From Leucobacter sp. UT-8R-CII-1-4 (GTDB taxonomy: Bacteria; Actinomycetota; Actinomycetes; Actinomycetales; Microbacteriaceae): a stretch of 64,000 bases of DNA. The notes beneath the pieces were generated by a model. It searched no databases and was not told where the DNA came from. It worked only from the letters and a program-made list of their open reading frames with translations. The stretch is from the NCBI RefSeq assembly GCF_030010235.1, contig NZ_JASCRS010000001.1, forward strand, positions 868,001 through 932,000, read 5' to 3'. A program made the position numbers and the translations under genes. Below are positions 47,618-56,639 of this stretch, piece after piece. How positions within the stretch are numbered: position 1 is the first letter of the stretch; each line of letters begins with the position of its first letter.

Positions 47618-48786
47618 GGTGTTCCTTTCTCTCTCGCCATACGCAACATTGCGATCTTGGGCTGAGCGTTCACGCCGATCCAGCCTTCGCTACCGTCGCT
47701 ACCGGTCACCCGATAGACGATTGCGCCGCGGGCCGGATTTTCAAATTCAACTTCAATGGCACCGTCTCGATGGAGCGAGCCGAGCACCTGTACTTTGCGA
47801 CCGGCAACGTCTGTCCAGAAGTAGGAGATTTCTGGTTCAAGCATTGGCCGTGACATCAAGAGATCGGCAAGACGTGAACCGTGTTCCGCAGCTGCGGTCC
47901 AGCTTTCGGTCCGTACGCGTTCCCCCGAGGGCAACTGTCTCGTCACCACATCGCCAATGCCATAGATGCCCTCCACCGCACCGGCTTCAGTGATCACATT
48001 GCCGTAGGCATTGCAGAGCAACTGACCCTCGGTGAGCAAACCGCTCTCGCTCAACCATTCGGTGATCGGGCGAGCACCGACCGCACTCACGAGAGCATCG
48101 AAAGCGAGCACGCTCCCGTCACCGAGTACCACCGTCCAATCGCCGGGGGATCCAGCGATGCGCTGAATATCTACGCCCCAGCGACAATCGATACCCACGG
48201 CTTGCAGCCAGGAGGTGACGTCAGCAGCGAGGTGACCGACAAGCAGCCGCTCAAGCGGGCGGTCTGCTTTGTCCATCAACACTACTTCTGCACCATTTTG
48301 TCGAAGCGATGTAGCAAGCTCTGCACCAATGGCACCCGCACCGATGATGCCGACGCGGCAACCAGATTGCGCAGCCGAGCGGATCTTGGCAGAGTCATCT
48401 GCGGTGCGCAGACGCAGCACCCCGTCTGGCTCAATTGGCAACCGAATCGGTGTTGCGCCGGTGGCGATTACCAGGGTGTCATAGCGAACAAATTGTGTCT
48501 CGCTGGCGCCATTGGCCCGCAACTCAAGACGCTTTTCACTCGTCTGCAACGAGACAGCCTCGGCCGCCATCACCGGTGTATTTGCATCCCACTCGACAGT
48601 AATGTCGGTATCCTCTGGCCGCGTCAGATACAGCTTCGACAGTGGTGGGCGTTCGTAGGGCATCCGCGGATCGCGGTCTACGACAAGAATGTCGCCGCCG
48701 TGGCCGAGTTCGCGGAGTCTGGCGACAAGCGCCTCAGCCGCAACTGAGGCGCCCACCACCACGAGTTCGCAGTGGTCCGGGATCAC
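47614..48786 (-). CDS. NAD(P)H-ferredoxin reductase of the P450 system
   Basis: A 390-residue FAD-dependent reductase of the putidaredoxin/rubredoxin reductase type. It has an N-terminal FAD motif (VVVGASVAAEALVARLRELG, with the second Gly of the usual GxGxxG replaced), PYERPPLSKLYL, an internal NAD-binding motif GIIGAGAIGAELA and the second FAD contact GIYGIGDVV. It passes electrons to the adjacent [3Fe-4S] ferredoxin. The GTG start overlaps the ferredoxin stop; a longer upstream frame runs inside the ferredoxin gene and is rejected. Confidence 0.9.
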   Translation of the reverse strand: MIPDHCELVVVGASVAAEALVARLRELGHGGDILVVDRDPRMPYERPPLSKLYLTRPEDTDITVEWDANTPVMAAEAVSLQTSEKRLELRANGASETQFVRYDTLVIATGATPIRLPIEPDGVLRLRTADDSAKIRSAAQSGCRVGIIGAGAIGAELATSLRQNGAEVVLMDKADRPLERLLVGHLAADVTSWLQAVGIDCRWGVDIQRIAGSPGDWTVVLGDGSVLAFDALVSAVGARPITEWLSESGLLTEGQLLCNAYGNVITEAGAVEGIYGIGDVVTRQLPSGERVRTESWTAAAEHGSRLADLLMSRPMLEPEISYFWTDVAGRKVQVLGSLHRDGAIEVEFENPARGAIVYRVTGSDGSEGWIGVNAQPKIAMLRMAREKGTP

Positions 48787-49004
48787 GGTGCCCCCTCTAC
48801 CCCATCGCCGTCGCGAATGATGATGGCGCGCTCTGGGCAATTCTTAATTGCCTTCCGCACGTTTTCGTTGTCGACGAGGCCTTCTGCTCCGGGTAGCACG
48901 TAGCTGTAGCCCTCGTCGTCGATACCGAATGCTTCTGGCGCGAATGCCCAGCAACGGGCATGCCCCTGGCATCGACTGAGATCAATAGCGAGTTCCTTTG
49001 CCAT
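48783..49004 (-). CDS. [3Fe-4S] ferredoxin of the P450 system
   Basis: A 73-residue ferredoxin with exactly three cysteines: Cys12 and Cys18 in CQGHARC and Cys56 in NCPERA. This is the pattern of [3Fe-4S] ferredoxins that serve actinobacterial P450s, where His or Ala replaces the fourth ligand. It is placed between P450 and reductase genes. AAAGGAG before the ATG at 49004 sets the start. Confidence 0.92.
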   Translation of the reverse strand: MAKELAIDLSRCQGHARCWAFAPEAFGIDDEGYSYVLPGAEGLVDNENVRKAIKNCPERAIIIRDGDGVEGAP

Positions 49005-49009
49005 GCCGA

Positions 49010-50191
49010 TCACTCCTTTCCGATGCGAACAGTGAGTGGACCGACACCGTGCCAAACCTCGCCACCGTGCGACTCAAACGACGGCACCTTGGCGAGGAAT
49101 TCCTGCAAACCAATCACGAGTTCCTTGCGAGCGAGGTTCGAGCCGAGGCAGCGGTGCACGCCACCACCGAAGGCGAGGTGGCGGTTGTCTTCGCGATCGA
49201 TCTTGATCTCATGTGGATCTTCAAAGATTTCTGGGTCGCGGTTGCCTGCGCCGAATACCAGCACAACCCGCTCGCCTTCTTTGATCTCCTGGCCCTGCAC
49301 CACTGTGTCTCGCGTGCAGCGACGTGCCATGGCCTGCACTGGCGACATTGTGCGCAAGAATTCTTCAACGGCCGCAGGAACCTCATCCGGGTTCTCGCGC
49401 AACTGCTGCTGTGCCTTTGGATTCTTGGCGAGGTACCAGAGAGAGGCGCGCAGTCCCCATGCAGTGGTGTCGAGACCGGCAACAAAAAGCAGGTAGCTGT
49501 AAGACACCATTTCTTCGAGGGTGAGTTCGCGTCCATCGATCTTGGAGTTGATGATCTTGTCCATCAGATCGTTGTATTCGCCGCCCTCAGCCTTACGAGC
49601 CGTGATCATTTCTTCGAAGTACTTGATCACTGCATCACTGGCTGCACGGGCCACCTCTGGGTGCTCTGTGCGTTCGTAAAGGATGTCATCCACCCACTGG
49701 TCAAATTTGGGCCAGTCTGCCTCCGGGTACCCGCAAAGGCGACTGAAAATGATCGTTGGCATTGGGCGCGCGTACAGCTTCGAAAGGTCGGCAATGCCGC
49801 CGTTCTTCTCTGCTTCTGCGAGCACCTCGTCGGCAAGTTCGCGCGCTGTGTCGACCATGCCCGGTTCAAGCTTGGCGATGTTCATCGGGGTGAACAGTGG
49901 CAGCAAGATCTTGCGGTATGCGGTGTGCTCTGGCGGATCAAGGTCGATCGGCACCATTGGAAAATCGATGCCCAGGTCTGGCAGCAGCATGGTCGGGGTG
50001 ACCGAGAAGGTCTCTGGGTCTTGCTCGGCAGCAAAAATGTCTTCGCTCTTCGCCAAGAAAGTGAATCCGCCGTACTTGTTACTGCGACCAACCGGGCATT
50101 CGTTCACCATCACTTCGTAGTCTTCGAAGATGTCGTCGAGGTGATCCCCGTGGTAACTAAATTCGTTCAGGTCTTCTTTGGTTTTCGCCAT
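49010..50191 (-). CDS. Cytochrome P450
   Basis: A 393-residue soluble class I P450. Signatures are the I-helix oxygen-activation motif AGLDTT, the K-helix EFLR, and the heme loop FGGGVHRCLG with the ligand Cys348. The partners are the ferredoxin and reductase genes just downstream. The immediate upstream gene is a glutamine-synthetase homologue, an arrangement that recalls the mycobacterial P450 loci for morpholine, piperidine and pyrrolidine breakdown (CYP151, recalled from memory). Hydroxylation next to nitrogen of an amine, or of its gamma-glutamyl derivative, is therefore plausible. AAAAGGA before ATG 50191 supports the start. Confidence 0.92.
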   Translation of the reverse strand: MAKTKEDLNEFSYHGDHLDDIFEDYEVMVNECPVGRSNKYGGFTFLAKSEDIFAAEQDPETFSVTPTMLLPDLGIDFPMVPIDLDPPEHTAYRKILLPLFTPMNIAKLEPGMVDTARELADEVLAEAEKNGGIADLSKLYARPMPTIIFSRLCGYPEADWPKFDQWVDDILYERTEHPEVARAASDAVIKYFEEMITARKAEGGEYNDLMDKIINSKIDGRELTLEEMVSYSYLLFVAGLDTTAWGLRASLWYLAKNPKAQQQLRENPDEVPAAVEEFLRTMSPVQAMARRCTRDTVVQGQEIKEGERVVLVFGAGNRDPEIFEDPHEIKIDREDNRHLAFGGGVHRCLGSNLARKELVIGLQEFLAKVPSFESHGGEVWHGVGPLTVRIGKE

Positions 50192-50279
50192 TGATCCATT
50201 CCTTTTCTTCGTTTCCGGTTGTGCGCTTTGCCGTGTAGCTGCGGGCACTGTTCCGGCTAATGATTTGCGAGAGCGGGAT

Positions 50280-51668
50280 TTACATACGCTCGAGATAGCG
50301 CTCGACGTCCCACTGGGTCACGGCGATACGCGCCTGGTGAGCTTCCCAACGGCGCATCTGCGCGTAGTGCTCGACGAAGTCTTCACCGAAGTACTTCTTT
50401 GCCATCTCGCTCTTGGCAAATAGGTCTACCGCCTTGTCGAGAGTGTTTGGCAGGCGGCGAGACTCATCGCAATCGAGTTCGTAAGCGTTGCCAATGATCG
50501 CGGTGCCTGGGTCACTCTTCTTTTGAATGCCCTCAAGCCCACTCGCGATGGTCGCTGCGAGCACCAGGTACGGGTTGGCATCGGCTCCAGCGATGCGGTT
50601 CTCGACCCGAGCTGCAGGCCCGCTTGAGGGAATGGAACGCACCGCAACGGTGCGGTTGTCGACACCCCACGAGGTGTTCGAACCAGCGAACTGACCGCCC
50701 TCAACGCGCTTGAACGCGTTTGGTGTGGGCAGGTACAGGGCAGTCAGCTCGTGGGCATGGTCGAGAACGCCGGCCATGAAGTTCATGCCGAGTTCGCTAA
50801 GTGCGTGTGGATCTTCCGGGTTCGCGAAGTAGGCCTCGCTCCGGTCGAGCGCGTGCATGCTCATGTGCACATGGCCCGAGTTTCCAGCGTCTTCGGTCTT
50901 GATCTTTGCCATGAACGAAGCGGTGTAGCCGTGCTCAGCCGCAACTTCCTTGACCGTGTTCTTCAGCAGCAATGCACTATCGGCTGCGGCGAGCGCATCA
51001 CCGTAGTGAATATTGACCTCGAATTGACCGGGGCCATATTCGCTGTTGCTGGCTTCAATGAACACGCCGATCTCGGCGAGGCGGTCACGAATGTCGCCAA
51101 TCAACCAGTCGGTTCCGCTGTCGCGGCAAATGCTGTAAGCGTAGACACCCTCGTTGATCGGTACCAGGTCGCGGTAGCCGTTGCGAGCGAGTTCGCGTGG
51201 GCTGCCCTCGAAAAGATAGAACTCAAACTCGTATGCGCACAGTGGCCGGTAGCCGGCATCTTCGGCGCGCTGCACCATGCGGCGCAGAATCTCACGGGGA
51301 GCCAATTCGATTGGGTCACCGTCGAGGCTGAATGCGTCACAAATCACAGCTGCGACACCCGGTTCACCTGGCACGACATGCAAGGTAGTCAGGTCGGGCA
51401 CGAGTGCCATATCCGGAAAACCGGTGTGCGGTCCGGTGTGCTTCAGGCCGAGAATTGGCTCGCCCTGCACATCCCAACCGAAGAGCAGATCACTAAAGTG
51501 GCTGCCTTCTGTGGCAACGGTCTTCAGGAAGAACTCGGCCATGATGCGCTTGCCGCGCCAGATGCCTTCCATGTCGGGTGCGCCGACCTTCACGACCTTG
51601 ATCCCGTTCTCTTCGAAATAGGTCCTGAGGTCGGTTGAAGGGTCGTACCCACGAACTCCATTGTTCAT
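50280..51668 (-). CDS. Glutamine-synthetase-like gamma-glutamylamide synthetase (PuuA-like)
   Basis: A 462-residue member of the GS superfamily. It retains the ATP/metal motifs (EFEFYLFEG, NSEYGPGQFEVNIHYGDA, GNSGHVHMSMHA, RVENRIAGADANPYL). The N-terminal region differs from that of housekeeping GlnA (APDMEGIWRGKR, SHFSDLLFGWDV). Homologues such as PuuA and IpuC ligate glutamate to amines. With PuuD-like hydrolases, an aminotransferase and aldehyde dehydrogenases nearby, that role is likely here. The ATG at 51668 follows an untranslated stretch of 114 bases after the amidotransferase gene that holds a regulatory motif; a longer frame has no homology. Confidence 0.88.
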   Translation of the reverse strand: MNNGVRGYDPSTDLRTYFEENGIKVVKVGAPDMEGIWRGKRIMAEFFLKTVATEGSHFSDLLFGWDVQGEPILGLKHTGPHTGFPDMALVPDLTTLHVVPGEPGVAAVICDAFSLDGDPIELAPREILRRMVQRAEDAGYRPLCAYEFEFYLFEGSPRELARNGYRDLVPINEGVYAYSICRDSGTDWLIGDIRDRLAEIGVFIEASNSEYGPGQFEVNIHYGDALAAADSALLLKNTVKEVAAEHGYTASFMAKIKTEDAGNSGHVHMSMHALDRSEAYFANPEDPHALSELGMNFMAGVLDHAHELTALYLPTPNAFKRVEGGQFAGSNTSWGVDNRTVAVRSIPSSGPAARVENRIAGADANPYLVLAATIASGLEGIQKKSDPGTAIIGNAYELDCDESRRLPNTLDKAVDLFAKSEMAKKYFGEDFVEHYAQMRRWEAHQARIAVTQWDVERYLERM

Positions 51669-51736
51669 CAGAGGTGTTGCCTTTCTTGTGGCGGTAGATG
51701 TAGGGACTACGGTATTGATACGCGCAAAGAGCGATA

Positions 51737-51752
51737 TGTGCACTTCGTACAC
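51737..51752. promoter_or_regulatory. TGTGC-N6-TACAC motif, copy 1
   Basis: TGTGCACTTCGTACAC lies 69 bases upstream of the GS-like gene. It matches copy 2 at 14 of 16 positions, which suggests a shared regulator-binding site and an internal promoter in this operon. Confidence 0.5.
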
Positions 51753-51782
51753 AGCTCGGCGGCGAGAGGTGCGTCGAGCACC

Positions 51783-52592
51783 TTAGGGCTTGTTTGTTGC
51801 GTCTGGATCGCCCAGCCCTGCGGCGTCGCGAACGACGTGGAAAAAGTTTTGCGCGAGGCGTTTACACTCGATCTCAACGAGCTGATCGATCCGCCTGAAT
51901 TCTGCGGCAGTGGCGGCAAATTCTTCTTCGAAATTCGCGCGTTCTTTGCAGATCGCCGGGCCCCAGTCTTCGTATTCTTGCGGGCCAATCTCAGGGTGAA
52001 ACTGTACGCCCCAGGCCGAACCAATCCGATAGGCCTGGTGGGGGTAGCGTTCGCCGGTGGCTAGCAGAGTGGCACCGGCTGGCAATCTGGTGATCGCGTC
52101 ATTGTGCATGGCGCCGGTGTAGAACACTTCGGAGATTCCGTTCAGGAGCGGATCGTCTGCGGCGGCCTCCTCAAGCTCCAGCCTGACCACTCCCGTTTCA
52201 AGGCCGTCTGCGCCAAGTTGCACCTCTCCGCCAAGCGCCGAGGCGAGTAATTGCGCGCCCAGACAAATGCCGAGGGTTGGCAGTTCGCGATCCTGCGCCT
52301 CTCGTAGCCGCTCTCGTAAGTCTTCAAGCCAGGGGTATTGCGCTGTATCGCCGTCGCCCATATCACCACCAAGAACAATAAGCCCGTCGAAGCCTTCGAG
52401 CGTCTCAGGTACCTCGCTTGCGGTGTCGGCGTTGCGCACATCAAGTTCGATTCCTGCAGCTTCAGACCAGCTCGAAAATCGCGCTGGTCCACATTCGCGA
52501 TCTGGCTGCAGCACGAGCACTCGCGGCCGCCCTGGCGAGGTTACTGAAGAGTGGTTCAACTTGCGTCCTTCCTTGGTCAACCGGGGTCTCAT
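51783..52592 (-). CDS. Class I glutamine amidotransferase-like hydrolase
   Basis: A 269-residue GATase1 protein with the nucleophile Cys in GICLGAQL and the His/Glu pair in VQFHPEIGP. It is a stand-alone domain, similar to GMP-synthase-like amidotransferases that act as gamma-glutamyl hydrolases. In this cluster it may split gamma-glutamyl intermediates or handle glutamine supply. It is the first gene of the leftward P450 operon. Possible starts are the ATG at 52592 used here or a later in-frame start near SSVTSPGRPRV. Confidence 0.82.
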   Translation of the reverse strand: MRPRLTKEGRKLNHSSVTSPGRPRVLVLQPDRECGPARFSSWSEAAGIELDVRNADTASEVPETLEGFDGLIVLGGDMGDGDTAQYPWLEDLRERLREAQDRELPTLGICLGAQLLASALGGEVQLGADGLETGVVRLELEEAAADDPLLNGISEVFYTGAMHNDAITRLPAGATLLATGERYPHQAYRIGSAWGVQFHPEIGPQEYEDWGPAICKERANFEEEFAATAAEFRRIDQLVEIECKRLAQNFFHVVRDAAGLGDPDATNKP

Positions 52593-52878
52593 TGTGAGTC
52601 GCGGTTGAGGTAATCATCCGTGCGCAAGAAGATCGGTGCATCCTTGCGCCAAGCACCAGCATGGCAGCTCGGTGCGCTCACATCACAACAGATTCGCTGA
52701 AGCATCAATGTGTGCATTTTGTACACCTTCACGGATCGTTGCGTACCGTTTGCACGCGTCTTCCGCGCGGCTTTCCCCGAGAGTGGGAAGCACCTCGGCC
52801 CGCTGACGTTCCGATCCCCCGAATCGTCGTCACGCTTTTTGGCCGCACTACGACACCGTGCACGAACGATAGGGAAAG
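52593..52878. promoter_or_regulatory. Divergent promoter region of the P450 and diflavin reductase operons
   Basis: This 286-base gap should hold promoters for both directions. It contains one copy of the TGTGC-N6-TACAC motif. No other gene or RNA is apparent. Confidence 0.5.
52711..52726. promoter_or_regulatory. TGTGC-N6-TACAC motif, copy 2
   Basis: TGTGCATTTTGTACAC, with one more base to the left, is an inverted repeat GTGTGCA-TTT-TGTACAC (six of seven arm positions). It lies between the divergent amidotransferase and diflavin reductase genes and is the best-formed of three copies. Confidence 0.55.
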
Positions 52879-54507
52879 ATGAACTCGCTATCTCAGGCTG
52901 ATCTCACGATCCTTTACGGCAGCCAAACCGGAAATGCGGAGTTCCTCGCATACAACATCTCAGAGGCGGCAGGCAAGAACGGATTGCAATCGGAGCTGCT
53001 CTCGCTCGAAGATGCTCTCCAAGAGGGCAATCTGTTCTGGCAACGCCTGCTGATTGTGACCTCAACACATGACGACGGCCACATGCCAGACAACGCAGAA
53101 AGCTTTTGGACCTGGTTGCAGAGCTGCGATGACGGCCAGTACCAGGGCCTGCCCTACACCGTGCTCGCCATTGGCGACTCGATGTATGACGACTTCTGCA
53201 AGGCCGGCAATGACTTTTTTGCCCGATTCGGTGAGCTGGGCGCCGTGCCCTGGATCGAGCATGTTGAGTGCGATGTCGATTACGACCTCACTTCGACCTC
53301 CTGGATCAAAAAGATGCTCGCCGCAGCGGCAGAAGTTGCTCCCTGGCAGCCTGAACAGGTGACTGCTGTTGATACCGAGTCGGCGAAGCAGTTCAGCACT
53401 ACGCCCGAGCCGTGGCACCGCGCAAAAGTCTCTGCCGTACATTGCCTCACTGAAGCAGACTCCGAAAAACGGGTCCTGCACTACGAACTTGAGCTGCCAA
53501 GTGATTTCGAATATGAACCGGGTGACTCGCTTGATCTGGCACCGTACAATTCGAAGGTTCTCGTTGATGAGTGGCTTCGCGCTTTTCCTGACAGCAGCAC
53601 GGTAACGCTCGACGGCGAGGAGGTTGCAGTCGCAACTGCGCTACGCGAACGTCTTGAAATTCGGCTGCCCCACCTCGGCCTCGTCAATTCACTGCTGGCG
53701 CAGATTGCTTCCTCAGAGGCCGCCGATCGTATCCGCGATCTGCTTGATTCAGGTGATCGCCAATCAATTGATGCCTGGCTCTGGGGTCGAGATGTGCTCA
53801 ACGTTGTCACAGAGCTTGGCTTTGCCGGCGGCGATTTGCAAACAATCGTTGATCTACTTCGTCCCATTCAAGACCGCTCGTATTCGATTTCATCAACTCC
53901 AGCTCTTGACCCGAGCAAGCTGACCCTCACGGTCTCTGCAATTTCCTACGACGCAGACGGGCGCGAGCATCTTGGCACCGGCACATCACACCTCGAGGCA
54001 AGCGTCGGAGACGAAATCTCGGTTCGGCGAGCACGATCACATGGCTTCGGTTTGCCAGAAGATGATGCCCCCGTCATTATGATCGGACCAGGAGTTGGCG
54101 TTGCGCCGTTCCGTGGATTCTTGCAAGAGATCGAATCGCGCGGCAACAATAATGATGCCTGGCTATTTTTCGGTGATCAGCGTCGTTCGTGTGATTGGTT
54201 GTACCGAAACGAAATGCAGAGCTGGCTCGACTCAGGCACTCTCAACAAACTCAATCTCGCCTTTTCACGCGACCAGGCAGAAAAGCACTATGTGCAACAC
54301 GAGATTCGAGCCGAGGCCTCGCTCGTGCGTGATTGGGTACAGCGTGGGGCGCACATCTACATCTGTGGAGATAAAAACCGGATGGCGCACGATGTCGAGC
54401 AGTCTCTGATCGAAGTGCTTGCCAACTCACCCGACGATCTGGCTTCTGGAGCATCCGCACTAGAGGACCTGCGCACGGCTGGCCGATATGCGAAAGACGT
54501 GTACTAA
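52879..54507 (+). CDS. Diflavin reductase (CysJ/P450-reductase-like)
   Basis: A 542-residue protein. Residues about 8-150 are a flavodoxin domain (LTILYGSQTGNAEF, AIGDSMYDDFC). Then follow an FAD-binding domain (EPGDSLDLAP, RSYSISS) and an NADP-binding domain (MIGPGVGVAPFRGFL, YICGDKNRMA). This is the architecture of sulfite reductase flavoprotein and P450 reductase. No sulfite reductase hemoprotein is in the window; the gene stands divergent from the P450 operon. It could be a second electron donor to the P450 or serve another oxygenase. AGGGAAAG precedes the ATG. Confidence 0.88.
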   Translation: MNSLSQADLTILYGSQTGNAEFLAYNISEAAGKNGLQSELLSLEDALQEGNLFWQRLLIVTSTHDDGHMPDNAESFWTWLQSCDDGQYQGLPYTVLAIGDSMYDDFCKAGNDFFARFGELGAVPWIEHVECDVDYDLTSTSWIKKMLAAAAEVAPWQPEQVTAVDTESAKQFSTTPEPWHRAKVSAVHCLTEADSEKRVLHYELELPSDFEYEPGDSLDLAPYNSKVLVDEWLRAFPDSSTVTLDGEEVAVATALRERLEIRLPHLGLVNSLLAQIASSEAADRIRDLLDSGDRQSIDAWLWGRDVLNVVTELGFAGGDLQTIVDLLRPIQDRSYSISSTPALDPSKLTLTVSAISYDADGREHLGTGTSHLEASVGDEISVRRARSHGFGLPEDDAPVIMIGPGVGVAPFRGFLQEIESRGNNNDAWLFFGDQRRSCDWLYRNEMQSWLDSGTLNKLNLAFSRDQAEKHYVQHEIRAEASLVRDWVQRGAHIYICGDKNRMAHDVEQSLIEVLANSPDDLASGASALEDLRTAGRYAKDVY

Positions 54508-54543
54508 CACCGGCCACTAGTATGAAACAACCGACCAGCTGAA

Positions 54544-54573
54544 CCGTGCTGGTCACAGAATCGGCCAGCACGG
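54544..54573 (+). terminator. Probable terminator after the diflavin reductase
   Basis: CCGTGCTGG (54544-54552) pairs perfectly with 54565-54573 around a 12-base loop, 36 bases after the stop codon. The T-run is poor (ATCTTG). Confidence 0.5.
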
Positions 54574-54643
54574 ATCTTGCACCGCGGGTGGCACCGATGA
54601 GATGCACACCGCCTACGACTCAACGATGAGGAAGAAGGATCAC

Positions 54644-56383
54644 GTGGAATCCCCCGAACTCACGCAGCAGCATGCAGAGGTTGCGTTCGCACAGCGGCGA
54701 GCAGATGTGCTCTCTGAATTGATGAGGGTGTTCACTCTCGGAAAAGAGCCGGCTGAGCTCGTTGAGGCCGCCGTGAACCTGGTCGCACGCGCAACCGGCG
54801 AGATGAGTGTCTTTGTCTACTTTTGGGACCCCGAATCGGAGCGCCTCGCGCTTCGCACTATGACACACGCGGATAAGGGGTTTCTCGCCAACGGCATTCA
54901 AATGCGCCTGGGCGAGGGAATCACCGGCTGGAGTGCACTGCACCGAAAGCCCGTGATGATCAACCAGAATTTTCACGAGGATCCCAGATTCTTCGGCATT
55001 GACGGCGTTGACGAGAGTGAATTCTCTGCGGTGCTCACCGCCCCTATTTATGACGATGAAGCCCTCTATGGCGTATTCGCCATGTATTCCACCGAGCCGA
55101 ATACTTTTGGCAATGATGAGCTGGCGATCGCAGAAGAGGTGGGTCTGCTGCTTGCGAGCGGTTTGAAGCGAGCGCGAACGGTGCGCGAGCTCGAACTGCA
55201 ATCTGCGACCGCCCGCTTTCTCATCGATCTGCCTCCACTTTCTGGGGTATCGTTTCCGGCCGCGGCCCAAGAGTGCACGCGACGCATTCTTTCGCTGCTC
55301 GACGCTGATGCCTGCATTATTGACTATGTCGGCTGGCTTTCGATGGCCACTGAGCCGATCGCCGTGGCCGAGCGGCTCGGCGATCCAGAGCATCCGAAGG
55401 TATGGCTCAGCCACTCGAAGCATCAGGCTCGTGATGTTGAGAAACGTTACGAGAGCAAGGGGTTTGACCAGATCTCGGCTTCACTCGGCTACGGAATCTC
55501 GCACGGTGTGCTTACTTGCTTTCGATCACGTAAATTCACGAAAGAAGAGACCGATCGGCTGAACATGTTGGCCACTCAGGTCGGTGTGCTGATTGAGAAC
55601 ATTGGGGTCGCCCCGAACCGGGCTGCGCAGATGATGTCGCTGCTCGCTTCGGATCGCGAAGATCAGATGCTCGAAAGTTTGCGTTACCTCGGCTGGAAGG
55701 GCAACGGCTTTGTTCCGGTGCTGGTGCAGGTAAAGCGTCTGGGTTCAGACGTTGAAACCTTCGGCCGTTTTGTGCAAGAAACAGTGCTGAGCGAGCTTGG
55801 CCCTGAGACTCTGCTTGCCCAATCTGGCACCCTGGTGGTGCTGTTGCTGCAAGTGGACCAGAGCGCACCAGAGTCTTCTGCGCGCAATCGGGTAAACCAG
55901 TGGCTCGCAAGACTCGAACAGACCATCGGCATGAGCGCCGACATTGGCATTGGTCAAAGCACGATTCGCAGCAATAGCATTCGGAACTCTTTCATTCAGG
56001 CGCGGGCGGCGCTCGCCTGGGCGAGCTTCTCGTCGACGCGCAAGGCCCCGCAATTGATGGATTTTGATTCGATTCGGGCGGTGCGCGATCTGCCTCGTTT
56101 GGTCTATGAGTTGAGCTCTGGCGTGCAGCGGTACTGCGAGGTGCTCAGCCCGTTGCTGCAGTATGACCAGCAGCACGGCACACAATTGGTCGAGACCATT
56201 GAAACGTTTGCGCTGCACGGAGGCTCGGTCGTCAATGCTGCTGAGGCCCTGTTCATTCACCGCAATACGCTGCGACAGCGGCTGGCTCGTGTCTCTGGTT
56301 TGCTTGAAGAAGACCTCTGGCAGGAAAGCCACTGGCCTGAGGTTTTACTTGCGGCCAGATTGCTTCGACAAGAAGTCTTTTAG
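54644..56383 (+). CDS. GAF-PucR transcriptional activator
   Basis: A regulator of about 579 residues. A GAF domain spans about 20-180 (MSVFVYFWDPESERLALRTM, GEGITGWSALHRKPVMI). A second, weaker sensor-like region and a GGDEF-related CdaR-type segment follow (about 340-460). The C-terminal PucR helix-turn-helix is AAEALFIHRNTLRQRLARV. PucR/CdaR proteins often activate catabolic genes for nitrogen compounds. I chose the GTG at 54644 because AGAAGGA lies just before it; in-frame ATGs at 54602 and 54626 are possible. It probably responds to the amine or a pathway product. Confidence 0.85.
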   Translation: MESPELTQQHAEVAFAQRRADVLSELMRVFTLGKEPAELVEAAVNLVARATGEMSVFVYFWDPESERLALRTMTHADKGFLANGIQMRLGEGITGWSALHRKPVMINQNFHEDPRFFGIDGVDESEFSAVLTAPIYDDEALYGVFAMYSTEPNTFGNDELAIAEEVGLLLASGLKRARTVRELELQSATARFLIDLPPLSGVSFPAAAQECTRRILSLLDADACIIDYVGWLSMATEPIAVAERLGDPEHPKVWLSHSKHQARDVEKRYESKGFDQISASLGYGISHGVLTCFRSRKFTKEETDRLNMLATQVGVLIENIGVAPNRAAQMMSLLASDREDQMLESLRYLGWKGNGFVPVLVQVKRLGSDVETFGRFVQETVLSELGPETLLAQSGTLVVLLLQVDQSAPESSARNRVNQWLARLEQTIGMSADIGIGQSTIRSNSIRNSFIQARAALAWASFSSTRKAPQLMDFDSIRAVRDLPRLVYELSSGVQRYCEVLSPLLQYDQQHGTQLVETIETFALHGGSVVNAAEALFIHRNTLRQRLARVSGLLEEDLWQESHWPEVLLAARLLRQEVF

Positions 56384-56639
56384 CGTGCGATTTTGATGTT
56401 CGAAACGCTGGATCGCGGCCCCGCATGCGGCGTTCGATGAGTGCTGCAATCGCACTTTTCACTAAATGGCAAGCCCTTAATATGGTCAATTTATCCATAC
56501 GCTATCAAGGATCTCCACACTTCGATCCTGTCGAGGCAAATTCCTTGCCCTATTTTCTCAGCCCAAATACAGTGTCCGTAATCTGTGGAACAGATCGCAC
56601 CCTTCGGGGTGGATATTGTCTTGAAACGAGGATGTAGAA

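Noticed and set aside
48998-50194. A 398-codon plus-strand open frame over the P450 gene
   Set aside because: The P450 heme loop and I-helix motifs are on the minus strand; the plus frame reflects third-position GC bias.
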